Positions 49,738 through 59,553 of a stretch of 64,000 bases of DNA are shown in pieces. The notes under the pieces are model-generated. The model had not been told where the DNA came from. It saw only the letters and a list, made by a program, of their open reading frames with translations, and searched no databases. A program made the translations under genes and the position numbers. Numbering within the stretch: position 1 is the stretch's first letter; each line of letters opens with the position of its first letter. Location: the NCBI GenBank assembly GCA_019421345.1, contig JAHZFL010000001.1, forward strand, positions 27,252 through 91,251. Reading direction: 5' to 3'. The DNA comes from Roseburia sp. (GTDB taxonomy: Bacteria > Bacillota > Clostridia > Lachnospirales > Lachnospiraceae).

Positions 49738-51246
49738 TCAGAATCTCGTTGCAAGGCTCATCACTCTTGCCTGTGTCATCTCCTCCGGCTGGTCAAGCTC
49801 TCCGGTCAGCTTACCGTTGCACATGACGCAGACCTTATCCGCCATACCAAGAAGCTCCGACATCTCCGACGATATCATAATGATCGCTTTCCCCTGCTTT
49901 GCCAGATCCGCCATGATCTCGTAAATCTCATGCTTTGCTCCAACGTCAATTCCTCGTGTCGGCTCATCCATGATCAATACCTCGGGATCATTTGCGAGCC
50001 ATCTGGATACGATGACCTTCTGCTGGTTACCGCCCGATAGATTGGAGATATGCTCCTTCATATTCGGTGTTTTGATCCTCAGCTTCTTGATGCTGTCATC
50101 TACGACCTCATTAATCTTCTTATGGTCTAAGACCAAGCCTGCTTTCAGATACTTGTTGTAGACAGACACGCCTACATTATCCTTAATGGAAAGACAGCCG
50201 AAGATACCGTTCCCGCGCCGGTCCTCGGTGATCAGTCCAATACCGGCATTCATCGCGTCGATCGGATGCTTGATCTTTACCTTCTTCCCGTGCATATAAA
50301 TCTCACCGGACGCAACGCCGCGGATACCGAAGATGCCCTCCATAAGCTCCGTTCTCTGCGCGCCGACCAGACCTCCAAAGCCCAAGATCTCTCCCCTGCG
50401 AAGCTGAAAGCTTACGTTCTGGAAGGAATTTGCATGAATGGAGGAAAGATTCTTCACCTCCATGATGACCTCTCCCGGCTGATTCTCCCTCTGCGGATAG
50501 ATATTTGTCAGCTCGCGTCCGACCATTTTTGCAATGATGTCATCCGTCGTCATATCCGCCGCCGGCCATGTGCCAACATAGGTACCGTCGCGCATGATCG
50601 TGATGTCATCGGCAATCCGCTTGATCTCATCCATCTTATGAGAAATATAGACCATCGCAACACCCTTATCACGCAGATCATTCATGATGCGGAACAACGC
50701 CTCCACCTCGTTATCAGATAGTGACGAGGTCGGCTCGTCAAAAATCACGACCTTTGCCTGCTGGGAAACTGCCTTCGCGATCTCTACCGACTGCATCTGT
50801 CCGATCGAGAGCGAGCCAAGCTGTGCCTTCGGATCAAAGTCCATCTTAACTTCCTTTAGCCACTTCTCCGTTTCCGCATACATCGTCTTGTGGTCGATCA
50901 CCTTTAGCGGACCGAAATTTTTCGTCGGAAATCTTCCAAGATACAGATTCTCCGCAACGCTTCTTGCCGGAACAGGCTGCAGCTCCTGATGCACCATCGC
51001 GATTCCGTGCTTCATTGCTTCATCAGGGTTGCTGATCTGAATCCTTTGCCCATCCAGATAAATCTCTCCCGCATCCATCTTGTAGATACCAAACAGACAT
51101 TTCATCAGGGTAGATTTCCCCGCGCCGTTTTCGCCCATCAGCGCATGCACGGTTCCCGGCCGCAGTGACAACTGTACATTATCAAGCGCCTTTACGCCGG
51201 GGAAGGATTTGGAAATCCCCTTCAGCTCCAGTTTATACTCAGCCAT
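49738..51246 (-). CDS. mglA: Galactose/methyl-galactoside ABC transporter ATP-binding protein (two NBDs)
   Basis: A 502-residue tandem ATPase. NBD1: Walker A GENGAGKSTL (near 38), SIGQMQSVEIAKAV (divergent signature), Walker B VVIFDEPTSSL. NBD2: degenerate Walker A GGLVGAQRTEL, signature LSGGNQQKVIVSRWL, Walker B VLIMDEPTRGIDVGAK. This asymmetric arrangement is typical of the MglA/RbsA family. AGGAGGAG precedes ATG 51246. A hairpin separates it from mglB. Confidence 0.95.
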   Translation of the reverse strand: MAEYKLELKGISKSFPGVKALDNVQLSLRPGTVHALMGENGAGKSTLMKCLFGIYKMDAGEIYLDGQRIQISNPDEAMKHGIAMVHQELQPVPARSVAENLYLGRFPTKNFGPLKVIDHKTMYAETEKWLKEVKMDFDPKAQLGSLSIGQMQSVEIAKAVSQQAKVVIFDEPTSSLSDNEVEALFRIMNDLRDKGVAMVYISHKMDEIKRIADDITIMRDGTYVGTWPAADMTTDDIIAKMVGRELTNIYPQRENQPGEVIMEVKNLSSIHANSFQNVSFQLRRGEILGFGGLVGAQRTELMEGIFGIRGVASGEIYMHGKKVKIKHPIDAMNAGIGLITEDRRGNGIFGCLSIKDNVGVSVYNKYLKAGLVLDHKKINEVVDDSIKKLRIKTPNMKEHISNLSGGNQQKVIVSRWLANDPEVLIMDEPTRGIDVGAKHEIYEIMADLAKQGKAIIMISSEMSELLGMADKVCVMCNGKLTGELDQPEEMTQARVMSLATRF

Positions 51247-51350
51247 CTTTCTCCTCCTCTTATTTACTCTTTATGCTCATACAGACCTCTGCCTGTGTTC
51301 TGTCAAATTCAATTCTGCCTTTTACAAACCATAATTTCCTTCAAAAGGAA

Positions 51351-51375
51351 TGCGGGTGCCGCCACGACACCCGCA
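51351..51375 (-). promoter_or_regulatory. Stable hairpin between mglB and mglA
   Basis: TGCGGGTG (51351-51358) pairs with CACCCGCA (51368-51375). It follows the mglB stop (51411) by about 40 bases and lacks a long T run, so it is more likely an mRNA-stabilising or partial-attenuation element. Such an element keeps binding-protein mRNA above that of the membrane parts. Confidence 0.55.
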
Positions 51376-51410
51376 CTGCTATCACTCTGCCCTTAACGGT
51401 TCTTACACCA

Positions 51411-52523
51411 TTATTTTACCATGTCAAGAACTTCCTGTGCATTCTCAGCCGTTACCTTTACATAATCACAGCCGATATAATGCTCGTTTGTCTCTCCCTT
51501 TACATACTTAATCGCTGCGTCTGCCGCGCTGTGAGACTGTGAGAAGTGATCGTTAAATACCGTACCTGTCATCTTACCGGAAATTACATTCTCAAGAGCC
51601 TCTGATAATGCGTCTACACCTACCAAGAAAACATCTTTTCCAACGGTACGTCCGGCTGCCTCGATTGCCTGTAATGCACCAAGCGCCATAGAGTCGTTGT
51701 TGCAGAATACTACCTCAACATCCTCGCCATACTGACCAAGTGCGTTCGCTACAATCTGCTGTGCCTCAGCCTGCTGCCAGTTGCCTACCTGATCCGATAA
51801 GCACTCAACCTCCCAGCCCGCATCGGTAAGAGCCTTTACAGAATACTCGGTACGATACTGTGCGTCTATGTTCTCCGGATCACCCTCTACCATAACGTAC
51901 TGTACCTTGCCGTCGCCGTTTAAGTCTACCGTCTCAAGACCAAGGTCAATGATCATCTCACCCTGGAAAGTACCGGACTGACGCGCATCGCATCCAACAT
52001 ATGTAACATTCCAATTATTCTCTTTCCATCTCGCCTGCTCTTCCGGAGCCGGCTCACGGTTGATATATACAAGCGGGATTCCAGCCTCTACGACCTTATC
52101 AGTGATCGTCTCTGCGGAAGATGAGTTCACCGGATTGATGATCATTACATCCACACCCTCTGCGATGAAGCTGTCAATCTGACCTGTCTGTGTTGCCTGA
52201 TCGTTTGCACCGTCAACAATCTTGATATTCTCTTTGGAAAAGCCCTGACTTACCAGATACTCCTCAAGCTCTGAACGGAACAGCGTCATAAAGTTATCAG
52301 AGAACTGATAAATACATACGCCAACCTTCTTATCTGCCAAATCTCCGCCGACTGCATCAGCCGCTGCGCCTGCCGCATCTCCTGCCTCTGTGGACGTAAC
52401 CGCCTCGTTTGCAGACGTTCCGGCATCCTGAGCTGTCTGTGTCTCCTCTGTTGTTCCGCAGCCTGCGAACAGGGTCGCTGCCATTGCAGCAACAAGCATT
52501 ACACTTACTACTTTCTTTTTCAT
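51411..52523 (-). CDS. mglB: Galactose/glucose-type sugar-binding lipoprotein of the mgl ABC transporter
   Basis: A 370-residue lipoprotein: signal MKKKVVSVMLVAAMAATLF, lipobox FAGC, an Ala/Thr/Glu linker (to about 50), then the MglB fold (KVGVCIYQFSDNFMTLFR, DGANDQATQTGQIDSFI, NPVNSSSAETI, PLVYINREP, DLNGDGKVQYVMVEGDPENID, FCNNDSMALGALQAI, VGVDALSEAL). The calcium-loop motif DLNGDGKVQ supports the galactose/glucose group. It is the first gene of the mglBAC-manXYZ operon; a strong AAGGGAGG lies before ATG 52523. Confidence 0.94.
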   Translation of the reverse strand: MKKKVVSVMLVAAMAATLFAGCGTTEETQTAQDAGTSANEAVTSTEAGDAAGAAADAVGGDLADKKVGVCIYQFSDNFMTLFRSELEEYLVSQGFSKENIKIVDGANDQATQTGQIDSFIAEGVDVMIINPVNSSSAETITDKVVEAGIPLVYINREPAPEEQARWKENNWNVTYVGCDARQSGTFQGEMIIDLGLETVDLNGDGKVQYVMVEGDPENIDAQYRTEYSVKALTDAGWEVECLSDQVGNWQQAEAQQIVANALGQYGEDVEVVFCNNDSMALGALQAIEAAGRTVGKDVFLVGVDALSEALENVISGKMTGTVFNDHFSQSHSAADAAIKYVKGETNEHYIGCDYVKVTAENAQEVLDMVK

Positions 52524-52781
52524 TTCAAAAAACCTCCCTTAAAAAATTAGTAACTGTTTGTTACAAAGAAAATTATAACAGCAGCTTTTCAAAAAGAACA
52601 TACAATATTCTTCTTTTTTTCTTGAAAATTCTTCTTTTTCATTTGTAGATTTGCTGTGTTTTCTGTTTGCTGTGCTGTTTTTGTTGTGCAGTTTTATTGC
52701 TTTTCTCTAAAATATTATCACAGCGCTGTCGTATAGCACAATCCTCCTAATATTAAAATGAAAAAGAATATTTCAATATAA
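52524..52781 (-). promoter_or_regulatory. mglB upstream region, AT-rich
   Basis: No gene here. On the minus strand TATAAT (52572-52577) lies 49 bases before the mglB ATG but has no good -35 (GTTCTT at 17 bases), as expected of an activator-dependent promoter. A second possible promoter is TTGTGC-N16-GATAAT near 52720-52745. I found no clear catabolite-responsive element and no recognisable YesN site. Confidence 0.4.
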
Positions 52782-52829
52782 AAGAACCCATAGAGCTTTG
52801 CGTTTTCCCGCAAAGCCCCATGGGTTCTT
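52782..52829 (-). terminator. Terminator after the GPH transporter gene
   Basis: AAGAACCCAT..AGCTTTGCG pairs with CGCAAAGC..ATGGGTTCTT around a short loop. The T-rich end is on the minus strand, 21 bases past the GPH stop codon. Confidence 0.85.
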
Positions 52830-52849
52830 ATGATGCAAAACAACAACTG

Positions 52850-54397
52850 TTATGCTTCCTTATATTCCTCCGGCACATCCTCTGCCTCTTGATATTTTGC
52901 CATTGCTTCTTCCAGACTCATGCCCTCTGCAATCGCATCCTTTCTTGCCGCATTGACCGCCTGAATTTCCTTCATGCGCGCTCCCGTTAAGGAATAGCGT
53001 CTCATGGCAAGTAAAGTTGCCGCCCATGCAAGCATCGGAACGACACAGAATAAAACAATGACTACGCCGTGCATGCCCTCCGCATAAGGCGTATTGCCGT
53101 CCGGCAGCGTCTGGATCCCGATCATCGCAACTGCTGCGCCGACGATCGTGGAACCAAGCGAGCTGACCAGCTTATCGACCAGCGAAAAAAGCGTTCCCAT
53201 AATTCCGGGAATGTAGCGTCCCGAACGGTAAGTCTCATAGTCAGAACAGTCTGCCACCATCGGGATCGGCATATCCGCCGTTGCATAGTAAGCGCCGTAG
53301 CCGATGCCGAAGCAGATGATAAACAATACCGAGTAGAGATTGATCGGAAACAGACTTAAGTTAAATGCCGCTTCCCCCTGCTTCCAGAACAGCAGCAGCG
53401 CCAGCACGCCGATATACATCACAAACGCCAGCCATGTATAGCGCACAAGCGACGCCTTTTGTCCGTGCTTCTGCGAGGTACGCACCGTAAGTAAAAAGAA
53501 CGGTACGGAAAACACATAGCCAAGTATCATCATCGGCAGATACAGCCCGCCGTAATTTCCCATCATTGCCCCGTAGAGCATACAAAGCACCGTCATGTTC
53601 GTCGCGATGGAAAACGCCAGCTTGCAGCCTGCACCGGCAACCATCAGCCGCTGCAGTTCCTTGTTTGCCTTTAAGATCGCAATATACTCTCTCACCGGAA
53701 CCTTCTGCTGCTCTCCTCCCACACCGAAATATTCCGGGCGATCCTTCTCTGCGATACCAATGACTGCAAGCAGCGTTAAGATCGCAGAGATAACGATTGC
53801 GAGCGGTATCATCACGTCAAAAAATGCCGCGCTGTTGTAGCCGCCTAAGCGTTCGCTAAGGATCGGCGCAAGAAACTGCACCAGCCCCATACCGATGAGG
53901 CTCGCAATCGTATTAAAGACTGTAAACAACGGTCTTTGCTTCGGATCATTGGTCAGACAGGTCTGACCGGAGCGTGTACACGCCGTCTGGAATGTATAAC
54001 CGATGACATACAGCGCATAAAACAGCACAAAGCAGGTGTAGCGCAGCCACATCATATCGTCGGAGACGACCCTCGCTCCAAAATATAAAAGGAGCGAGGA
54101 CGCAATCATAATTCCGTTTCCAAGTACCATATACGGGCGGAATTTTCCGAACTTTGTAGAGGTACGGTCAATCAGAGCTCCGATGATCGGATCCGTTACC
54201 GCATCAAACAGACGCATCACCGTAACCATTGTTGTTGCAAACATAAGAGCAAGACCAAGAACACCGTTCGCGTAATACGCAATGAAGTTCATCGTCAGAA
54301 TGTAATAGACATTCGTCGCTCCGTTATTCATGGGAAACAGTATCAGTTGATACGGTTTTGCCCGATTTAAAGCTGGTTTCTTTCTTTCTTCACTCAT
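52850..54397 (-). CDS. GPH-family (glycoside-pentoside-hexuronide) MFS sugar transporter
   Basis: A 515-residue carrier with about twelve TM helices. Family marks: MRLFDAVTDPIIGALIDRTSTKFGKFRPY between TM2 and TM3 (given here as the motif from D-A-V-T-D-P to G-K-F-R-P), TFQTACTRSGQTCLTNDPKQRP, and PIPMVADCSDYETYRSGRY near residue 400. Members take up melibiose, lactose, xylosides or glucuronides by cation symport. It is the third gene after the GH2 and GH3 glycosidases and probably imports their substrate or products. Confidence 0.92.
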   Translation of the reverse strand: MSEERKKPALNRAKPYQLILFPMNNGATNVYYILTMNFIAYYANGVLGLALMFATTMVTVMRLFDAVTDPIIGALIDRTSTKFGKFRPYMVLGNGIMIASSLLLYFGARVVSDDMMWLRYTCFVLFYALYVIGYTFQTACTRSGQTCLTNDPKQRPLFTVFNTIASLIGMGLVQFLAPILSERLGGYNSAAFFDVMIPLAIVISAILTLLAVIGIAEKDRPEYFGVGGEQQKVPVREYIAILKANKELQRLMVAGAGCKLAFSIATNMTVLCMLYGAMMGNYGGLYLPMMILGYVFSVPFFLLTVRTSQKHGQKASLVRYTWLAFVMYIGVLALLLFWKQGEAAFNLSLFPINLYSVLFIICFGIGYGAYYATADMPIPMVADCSDYETYRSGRYIPGIMGTLFSLVDKLVSSLGSTIVGAAVAMIGIQTLPDGNTPYAEGMHGVVIVLFCVVPMLAWAATLLAMRRYSLTGARMKEIQAVNAARKDAIAEGMSLEEAMAKYQEAEDVPEEYKEA

Positions 54398-54438
54398 TAT
54401 CTTAACCTTTGCTCTTTCCTGCGATTATAGGAAACTAC

Positions 54439-57400
54439 TTATGATTCTGTTCCCTGCGCATTGCTTTTCTGCGCTTTGTACTCTTTTTTATATTCCTTAA
54501 AGTTCACACAGATTTCTGTCTGATTAAATTTGCGCTTCTTTAAAATCCAAAGCACAAGCGACAATACAAACAGCACAGAGAATACGATCGCAAGCGTCTT
54601 TGGTATTACAACGATCTTAATATCATGCGGCTTAATCGTCGTATCCGGTCCTACACCGTTCATACCGCTGGAATTTACCAGTGCGTAGAGATTGTGGTGG
54701 CATGCCTCCTTCATTGCCGCTACGATCACCGGATCGTTCTCATAATCCGGAAGCTGCTTTGTTACATACGGAAGCATCGCGTCAAAGTAGGAGGTTCCGG
54801 CAAGGATACCGTCCACGCCGTTGACATAGGTTGTCAGTACGTTGTCTGTGATGCTCTTTCCAAGACTTCCCCACTCACCTCTTAAGATTCCTGTTACGAG
54901 GTTCTTGTTGCCGCCGGACCATGTGCAGCCCCAGCGTGTGTAAGCCATCATCACACCGTTTCCGTTGCCCTGCTCGATCGGAGCCTGGAATGCCTTCAAA
55001 TAAATCTCACGGGCAGCCTGCTCGCTTAACCATACGCCAAGACCGATACGATCCTGCTCGCAGTCGTTAAGTGCAAAATGCTTCATTACGACGTCGACGC
55101 CCTTTTCCTGAATTGCGGCGATCTCATACTGGCTCATCTTTCCTGCAAGGAACGCGTCCTCACTGTAATACTCAAAGTTACGTCCGCCGTAAGGCGTTCT
55201 GTGCATATTGTTACCCGGTCCGTACAGACATGCGATACCTGCATGTAAGCAGTTGTTTCCGATCACCTTTCCGATCTCTGTCATCAGCTCCGTATTAAAG
55301 GTCGCTGCCATGACATCCTCGGAGGTAAATGCGGTTGCGTCAAGCTCCTTCGTTGCATCGGATGCAAGCAGCGATGCAGTCAGACCCTGTGGTCCGTTCT
55401 CCTCACGAGTACCCGGCGCCTCGATCGATTTGATCGGCATTGTCCAGTGGAACGCATCGCCGATCATGCTTACCATCTCATCAAAGGTGAGCTGATCTAA
55501 CAGCGCATCCCATGCCGGATCGTCATATTCCTTACCCATCATATCATAAAGTGTCAGATCATTTTTCGCGCCAAGCGTCGGCATATCTATTTTTTCATAA
55601 TCTGCCGGATCGTACTGTACGTCCTGAAGCTGATCGATCATCTGCTCGGTCAGAGAAAGCTGTACGATCTCCTGCGGGAATGTTCCCGTCCAATCATTTC
55701 TTGTCAGATAAGTCACGCTCTGTCCGCCGTTACCGGAGTACAGATTGATGTCAGACTCAGAAAGCTGATTCGTAATCGCCGTCCCATTTAAAGAGGTTGC
55801 ATAGGTCGTGCTGTCAAACTGCGGATTGTTCCACTTGTAAGTAAGCGCCGCATTTCCGTCCGCGTCCATACGTCCCTCTGTGCTCTCTACCGTGTAGCCC
55901 TTTGCTGCAAGCGTATTGTTTACCGCATTGTGCGCATCTGTCGCTACCGTCAGATAATAGTCGCCGTCATCCAAAATATAGGTTCCTGCACCGTAAGCGT
56001 CATAGGAAGCCAGCTCTCTCCTGTCTACATAGATCGTCACTGTCTCGGAAGCACCCGGAGCAAGCTCACTTGTCTTTGTAAATCCACAGAGCGCAACCGA
56101 TGCCTTCTCTACCTTATTTGCAACATCATATGCGGTATACGGAGACTGCGCATATACCTGAACCGTCTCCTTGCCCGAATAGGTGTCTCCGGTATTCGTC
56201 ACAGTGACCGTTACCTCAAACTGATCGGTAGACGCATTATAATTTACATTCATATCGCTGTAAGCGAAATCTGTATAGCTTAAACCATAACCGAACGGGA
56301 ATGCCACGTCATTTCTGTACGCATAATCTCCGGCATTTCCGGTTCCCATAACATAATCCTCATAGCGTGTCTCGTAATACTTATATCCGACATAGATGCC
56401 TTCCTGATAGATCATGTAGGTGCTTGCATGCGGCGGGATCAGTCCCTCCTCATAGCCCGCATAGGTTGTCGGAACAAAGTTTACCATTGCAGGGGAAGAA
56501 TAGTTGTCATATAAGTAGGTGTCTACCAGACTTCCCGACGGAGTTGCCTCTCCGGCAAGAATATCAGCAACTGCATTGATACCGGAAATACCAACGTCAC
56601 CGATCCACAGGCACGCATCCACACCATACTCGTTGTTTTGTAAGAAATCTACCTGCAGGGCATTGGCGGAGTTGATCAGGACAACGATCTTGTCCACCTT
56701 TCCCTCTGCCTTCATCGCTGCAACGTTGCGCATCATTTCTTTTTCATTCTCATCCAGCGCCAGATAGTTGGTTGTCTGGAAATCTGCGTCTGCACCCTCG
56801 CCGCCCACACGGGAGAGAACCACAACGGCTGCATCGCCGTAGCTTTCCACCGAGCTCTTTACCTCATCGGTGTAGACATTCCAAGGCACCTCTGCGACAA
56901 CCGCACTCGCCGTTGCGACTGTTCCGCTGCTGCCGCGGGAATACTCGCTTCCCGGTCCTTCTGCATAGAAGTCCCAGAGTGTCTCATTCACCTCAAAGCC
57001 GCTTTTCTCCATCGCGGTCTTCAGGTTATCCGCCTTCGAAGCATCAATGTTTCCCGATCCGGTACCGCCGTATACCAAATTTACGGAAGAACCCGAAAAC
57101 AAGCTTACCTTAGAACCTTTTGCAAGCGGAAGCGCCTGATTCTCATTCATAAGAAGCGCCGCTCCCTCCTCCTCTACCTGCTGGCAGAGCGCCAGTCCGT
57201 ATTCCGTCATTTCCTCTACGGACGCGAAATCGGACGTAAAATACTGTGCATTCTCGTCCTCATTCTTTAAATCCCAGAAAGTTCCTCCCACAAATACTGC
57301 CATTGTATTGTCAAACATCGCCAGTACTGTATACAAAGGAATCATGATAATTGCAACCAGTGCACTAAAAATCGTCAGTCCCTTCCACGGTCTGATCGCT

Positions 57401-57459
57401 TTTCTTCTCGCCTTGTTGTAGGCTTTTTTACGAGCTTTATACTCTTTCTTCTCGTCCAT
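54439..57459 (-). CDS. GH3 beta-glucosidase-like enzyme, permuted domains, membrane-anchored at both ends
   Basis: A 1006-residue protein. Order of parts: basic N-terminus and TM helix (about 26-55); GH3 C-terminal sandwich domain first (SLFSGSSVNLVYGGTGSGNID, LSRVGGEGADAD, DACLWIGDVGISGINAVADI, FPFGYGLSYT); FnIII-like domain (about 410-530); then the TIM barrel last (GPQGLTASLL, YGPGNNMHRTPYGGRNFEYYSED, MKHFALNDCEQDR); and a TM helix plus basic tail near the C-terminus (about 950-980). The probable nucleophile Asp is in GKSITDN. The reversed domain order is known for some ruminal GH3 enzymes. With both ends in the membrane the catalytic part should face outside. It is coupled with GH2 and the GPH carrier. 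Confidence 0.88.
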   Translation of the reverse strand: MDEKKEYKARKKAYNKARRKAIRPWKGLTIFSALVAIIMIPLYTVLAMFDNTMAVFVGGTFWDLKNEDENAQYFTSDFASVEEMTEYGLALCQQVEEEGAALLMNENQALPLAKGSKVSLFSGSSVNLVYGGTGSGNIDASKADNLKTAMEKSGFEVNETLWDFYAEGPGSEYSRGSSGTVATASAVVAEVPWNVYTDEVKSSVESYGDAAVVVLSRVGGEGADADFQTTNYLALDENEKEMMRNVAAMKAEGKVDKIVVLINSANALQVDFLQNNEYGVDACLWIGDVGISGINAVADILAGEATPSGSLVDTYLYDNYSSPAMVNFVPTTYAGYEEGLIPPHASTYMIYQEGIYVGYKYYETRYEDYVMGTGNAGDYAYRNDVAFPFGYGLSYTDFAYSDMNVNYNASTDQFEVTVTVTNTGDTYSGKETVQVYAQSPYTAYDVANKVEKASVALCGFTKTSELAPGASETVTIYVDRRELASYDAYGAGTYILDDGDYYLTVATDAHNAVNNTLAAKGYTVESTEGRMDADGNAALTYKWNNPQFDSTTYATSLNGTAITNQLSESDINLYSGNGGQSVTYLTRNDWTGTFPQEIVQLSLTEQMIDQLQDVQYDPADYEKIDMPTLGAKNDLTLYDMMGKEYDDPAWDALLDQLTFDEMVSMIGDAFHWTMPIKSIEAPGTREENGPQGLTASLLASDATKELDATAFTSEDVMAATFNTELMTEIGKVIGNNCLHAGIACLYGPGNNMHRTPYGGRNFEYYSEDAFLAGKMSQYEIAAIQEKGVDVVMKHFALNDCEQDRIGLGVWLSEQAAREIYLKAFQAPIEQGNGNGVMMAYTRWGCTWSGGNKNLVTGILRGEWGSLGKSITDNVLTTYVNGVDGILAGTSYFDAMLPYVTKQLPDYENDPVIVAAMKEACHHNLYALVNSSGMNGVGPDTTIKPHDIKIVVIPKTLAIVFSVLFVLSLVLWILKKRKFNQTEICVNFKEYKKEYKAQKSNAQGTES

Positions 57460-57500
57460 AGTATCCTCCCATGTTACTTATTGTATCCATCCATAAGATT

Positions 57501-59495
57501 TTATACCCAGTTTTGACTCTTTCCCTTTTTCACCTTATATTCCGGTCTCGGTTCTTTCGTCTGATAGATGACTGCCGCATCGGTCAGCTCCCCGCTTTTT
57601 ACCTCCAGACGGTTCTCCGCCTCCAGCGTCACCTTAAAATGGAACGCATGCGCTCCGCGCTTTGTCTCCACAAGCTTGCCGTTATTGTAAAGCGAAACCT
57701 CACTCTGGTTCGAGTAGACAGTCACATCGGTCACTTTCTCGGCACGGTATTCATATCGCTTGCCGCACAGGTGCACGAACGCCTCGTCGCTCCACCAAGC
57801 CTTATAAATATAGAAGCTGTCCTTCTTGATCTTGCGGTCAAAGGTCACAAGACCCTTGTGATTCATGCCCGGCTCACCGCCCTGATCTCTGGCGTCCGCA
57901 GCAAAATCAAACATATTCCACACATAGGTCGACCATAAAAACGGATGGCGGTCAAAGCACTCCAGCATGTACTCGTGATATTTCGCCTGATACTCCTCCG
58001 TGTGATCGCCGCGCCTGGGGCGTGCGCTGTGAAGATTCGGCATTCCCTCCGCACCGTACTCGGAATAGCCGAGCGCCCGCTTCGGATATTTCCAGTGGTA
58101 GAATTTCATAAACCAATCGTTTAAGAACAGCCCCGGCACATACCATCCAAGATACAGATTCCACGCCACGACGTCCGAAATCTTCGTGACCGGATGAAAC
58201 GGATGGCACATCGCATAGCACGCAAGCGTCGTCGGACGCGTCGGGTCCAATTCCTTGCAGAACTTCTGAAGCGCGCGGTGATTGTCAAGCATATCCGCGC
58301 GGTGTTTTCCTGAAATCGTGATCTCATTGGAAATACCCCATGTCACAATACACGGATGGTTATAATTCTGCACGATCAGCTCGCGCATCTGGAAAAAGGT
58401 ATTCTCCCTGCCGCCCGGCATATGCGCCGAGATATAGGGAATCTCCGCCCACACGACCATGCCGTATTTGTCGCACAGATCATAAAAATACTGATTGTGC
58501 TGGTAATGCGCCAACCGGATCGTATTCGCTCCCACCTCACGGATCAGCTCCATATCCTGCTCCATCTGCTCGTAGGAAATCGCATTTCCGATCCCCTTCC
58601 AGTCCTGATGTCTCGATACGCCGCGCAGCGGGTAAGATTTCCCATTTAAGAAAAATCCCTTGTCCGGATCAATGGAAAACGTCCGAATACCGCATGCTGC
58701 AGATACCTCGTCCAGAACCATATCATCCGTTACCAGACGTGCATAAAGCGTATACAAATATGGGTCCTTAACACCGTTCCAAAGATGTACCTGCGCAACC
58801 TTAAGCGTTGCGGCACAACAGTCCGCCGCCGTTGCCGTACCCTCTGTCTCAAATGGCTCTAACGAAACGGCTGCTCCCGTCTCCTCGCACACGACTGCTC
58901 CGTCGGCATCGCAGAGTGAAAATACAACCTTCCTTCCGGCATCTGCCGCATTTTTTACATTGGTATAGGCTCTCACATGCACAAGTCCTGTATCGTTATG
59001 CACCTCCGTCGTCATACGGATGCCGTTCCCACCATAATAGTCCAGATCAAAATGTTCCTTTGGAACGATCAAAAACTCTACATCGCGGTAAATCCCGCCG
59101 TAAAACGTAAAGTCTGCCTTCTGCGGGTACACTTTGTCATTGACACTGTTGTCAACCTCCACACAAAGCAGATTTTCCTCTAAAAGTACATCCGTCACAT
59201 CCGCACGGAATGTGGCGTAGCCGTTGTCATGCGTGCATATTTCTGTTCCATTTAACAGCACTCTTGCACTCGCATTCACACCGTGAAACTGGAGATACAC
59301 GCGCTCATTTACAGAAAACTCCGGTTTTGCAATCTTTTTCTCATATACACAGGTTCCGCGATAATAATCGTTTCCCCCGTCCTGCCCGTCTGTCGCATTC
59401 CATGTATGCGGCAGATCCACCGGACGCTTCTTTCCGCTCTGTCCGCAAAACATCCAGTCGGTCATCAGCTTTTGTGTTCTCCTGCCCTCCTGCAT
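57501..59495 (-). CDS. GH2 beta-galactosidase/beta-glycosidase
   Basis: A 664-residue cytoplasmic glycoside hydrolase: sugar-binding jelly roll (DLPHTWNATDGQDGGNDYYR), Ig-like domain, then the GH2 barrel (LRGVSRHQDWKGIGNAIS, RLAHYQHNQYFYDLCDKYG). The acid/base Glu lies in TWGISNEITISG and the nucleophile Glu in GYSEYGAEG. Short GH2 enzymes of this build split beta-galactosides or beta-glucuronides; YQHNQ-type loops favour neither. It has no signal peptide. ATG 59495 lies 13 bases after AAAGGAGG, a little far; ATG nine codons later is an alternative. It is the first gene of the GH2-GH3-GPH group. Confidence 0.88.
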   Translation of the reverse strand: MQEGRRTQKLMTDWMFCGQSGKKRPVDLPHTWNATDGQDGGNDYYRGTCVYEKKIAKPEFSVNERVYLQFHGVNASARVLLNGTEICTHDNGYATFRADVTDVLLEENLLCVEVDNSVNDKVYPQKADFTFYGGIYRDVEFLIVPKEHFDLDYYGGNGIRMTTEVHNDTGLVHVRAYTNVKNAADAGRKVVFSLCDADGAVVCEETGAAVSLEPFETEGTATAADCCAATLKVAQVHLWNGVKDPYLYTLYARLVTDDMVLDEVSAACGIRTFSIDPDKGFFLNGKSYPLRGVSRHQDWKGIGNAISYEQMEQDMELIREVGANTIRLAHYQHNQYFYDLCDKYGMVVWAEIPYISAHMPGGRENTFFQMRELIVQNYNHPCIVTWGISNEITISGKHRADMLDNHRALQKFCKELDPTRPTTLACYAMCHPFHPVTKISDVVAWNLYLGWYVPGLFLNDWFMKFYHWKYPKRALGYSEYGAEGMPNLHSARPRRGDHTEEYQAKYHEYMLECFDRHPFLWSTYVWNMFDFAADARDQGGEPGMNHKGLVTFDRKIKKDSFYIYKAWWSDEAFVHLCGKRYEYRAEKVTDVTVYSNQSEVSLYNNGKLVETKRGAHAFHFKVTLEAENRLEVKSGELTDAAVIYQTKEPRPEYKVKKGKSQNWV

Positions 59496-59553
59496 CTTCT
59501 GTCGTTTTCCTCCTTTCTATTGTTCCTCCTACAAAATCTAACGCAAACAAAAA

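Noticed and set aside
52524..52781. A catabolite-responsive element before mglB
   Set aside because: No TGNAANCG-type palindrome of adequate quality was found in the spacer.
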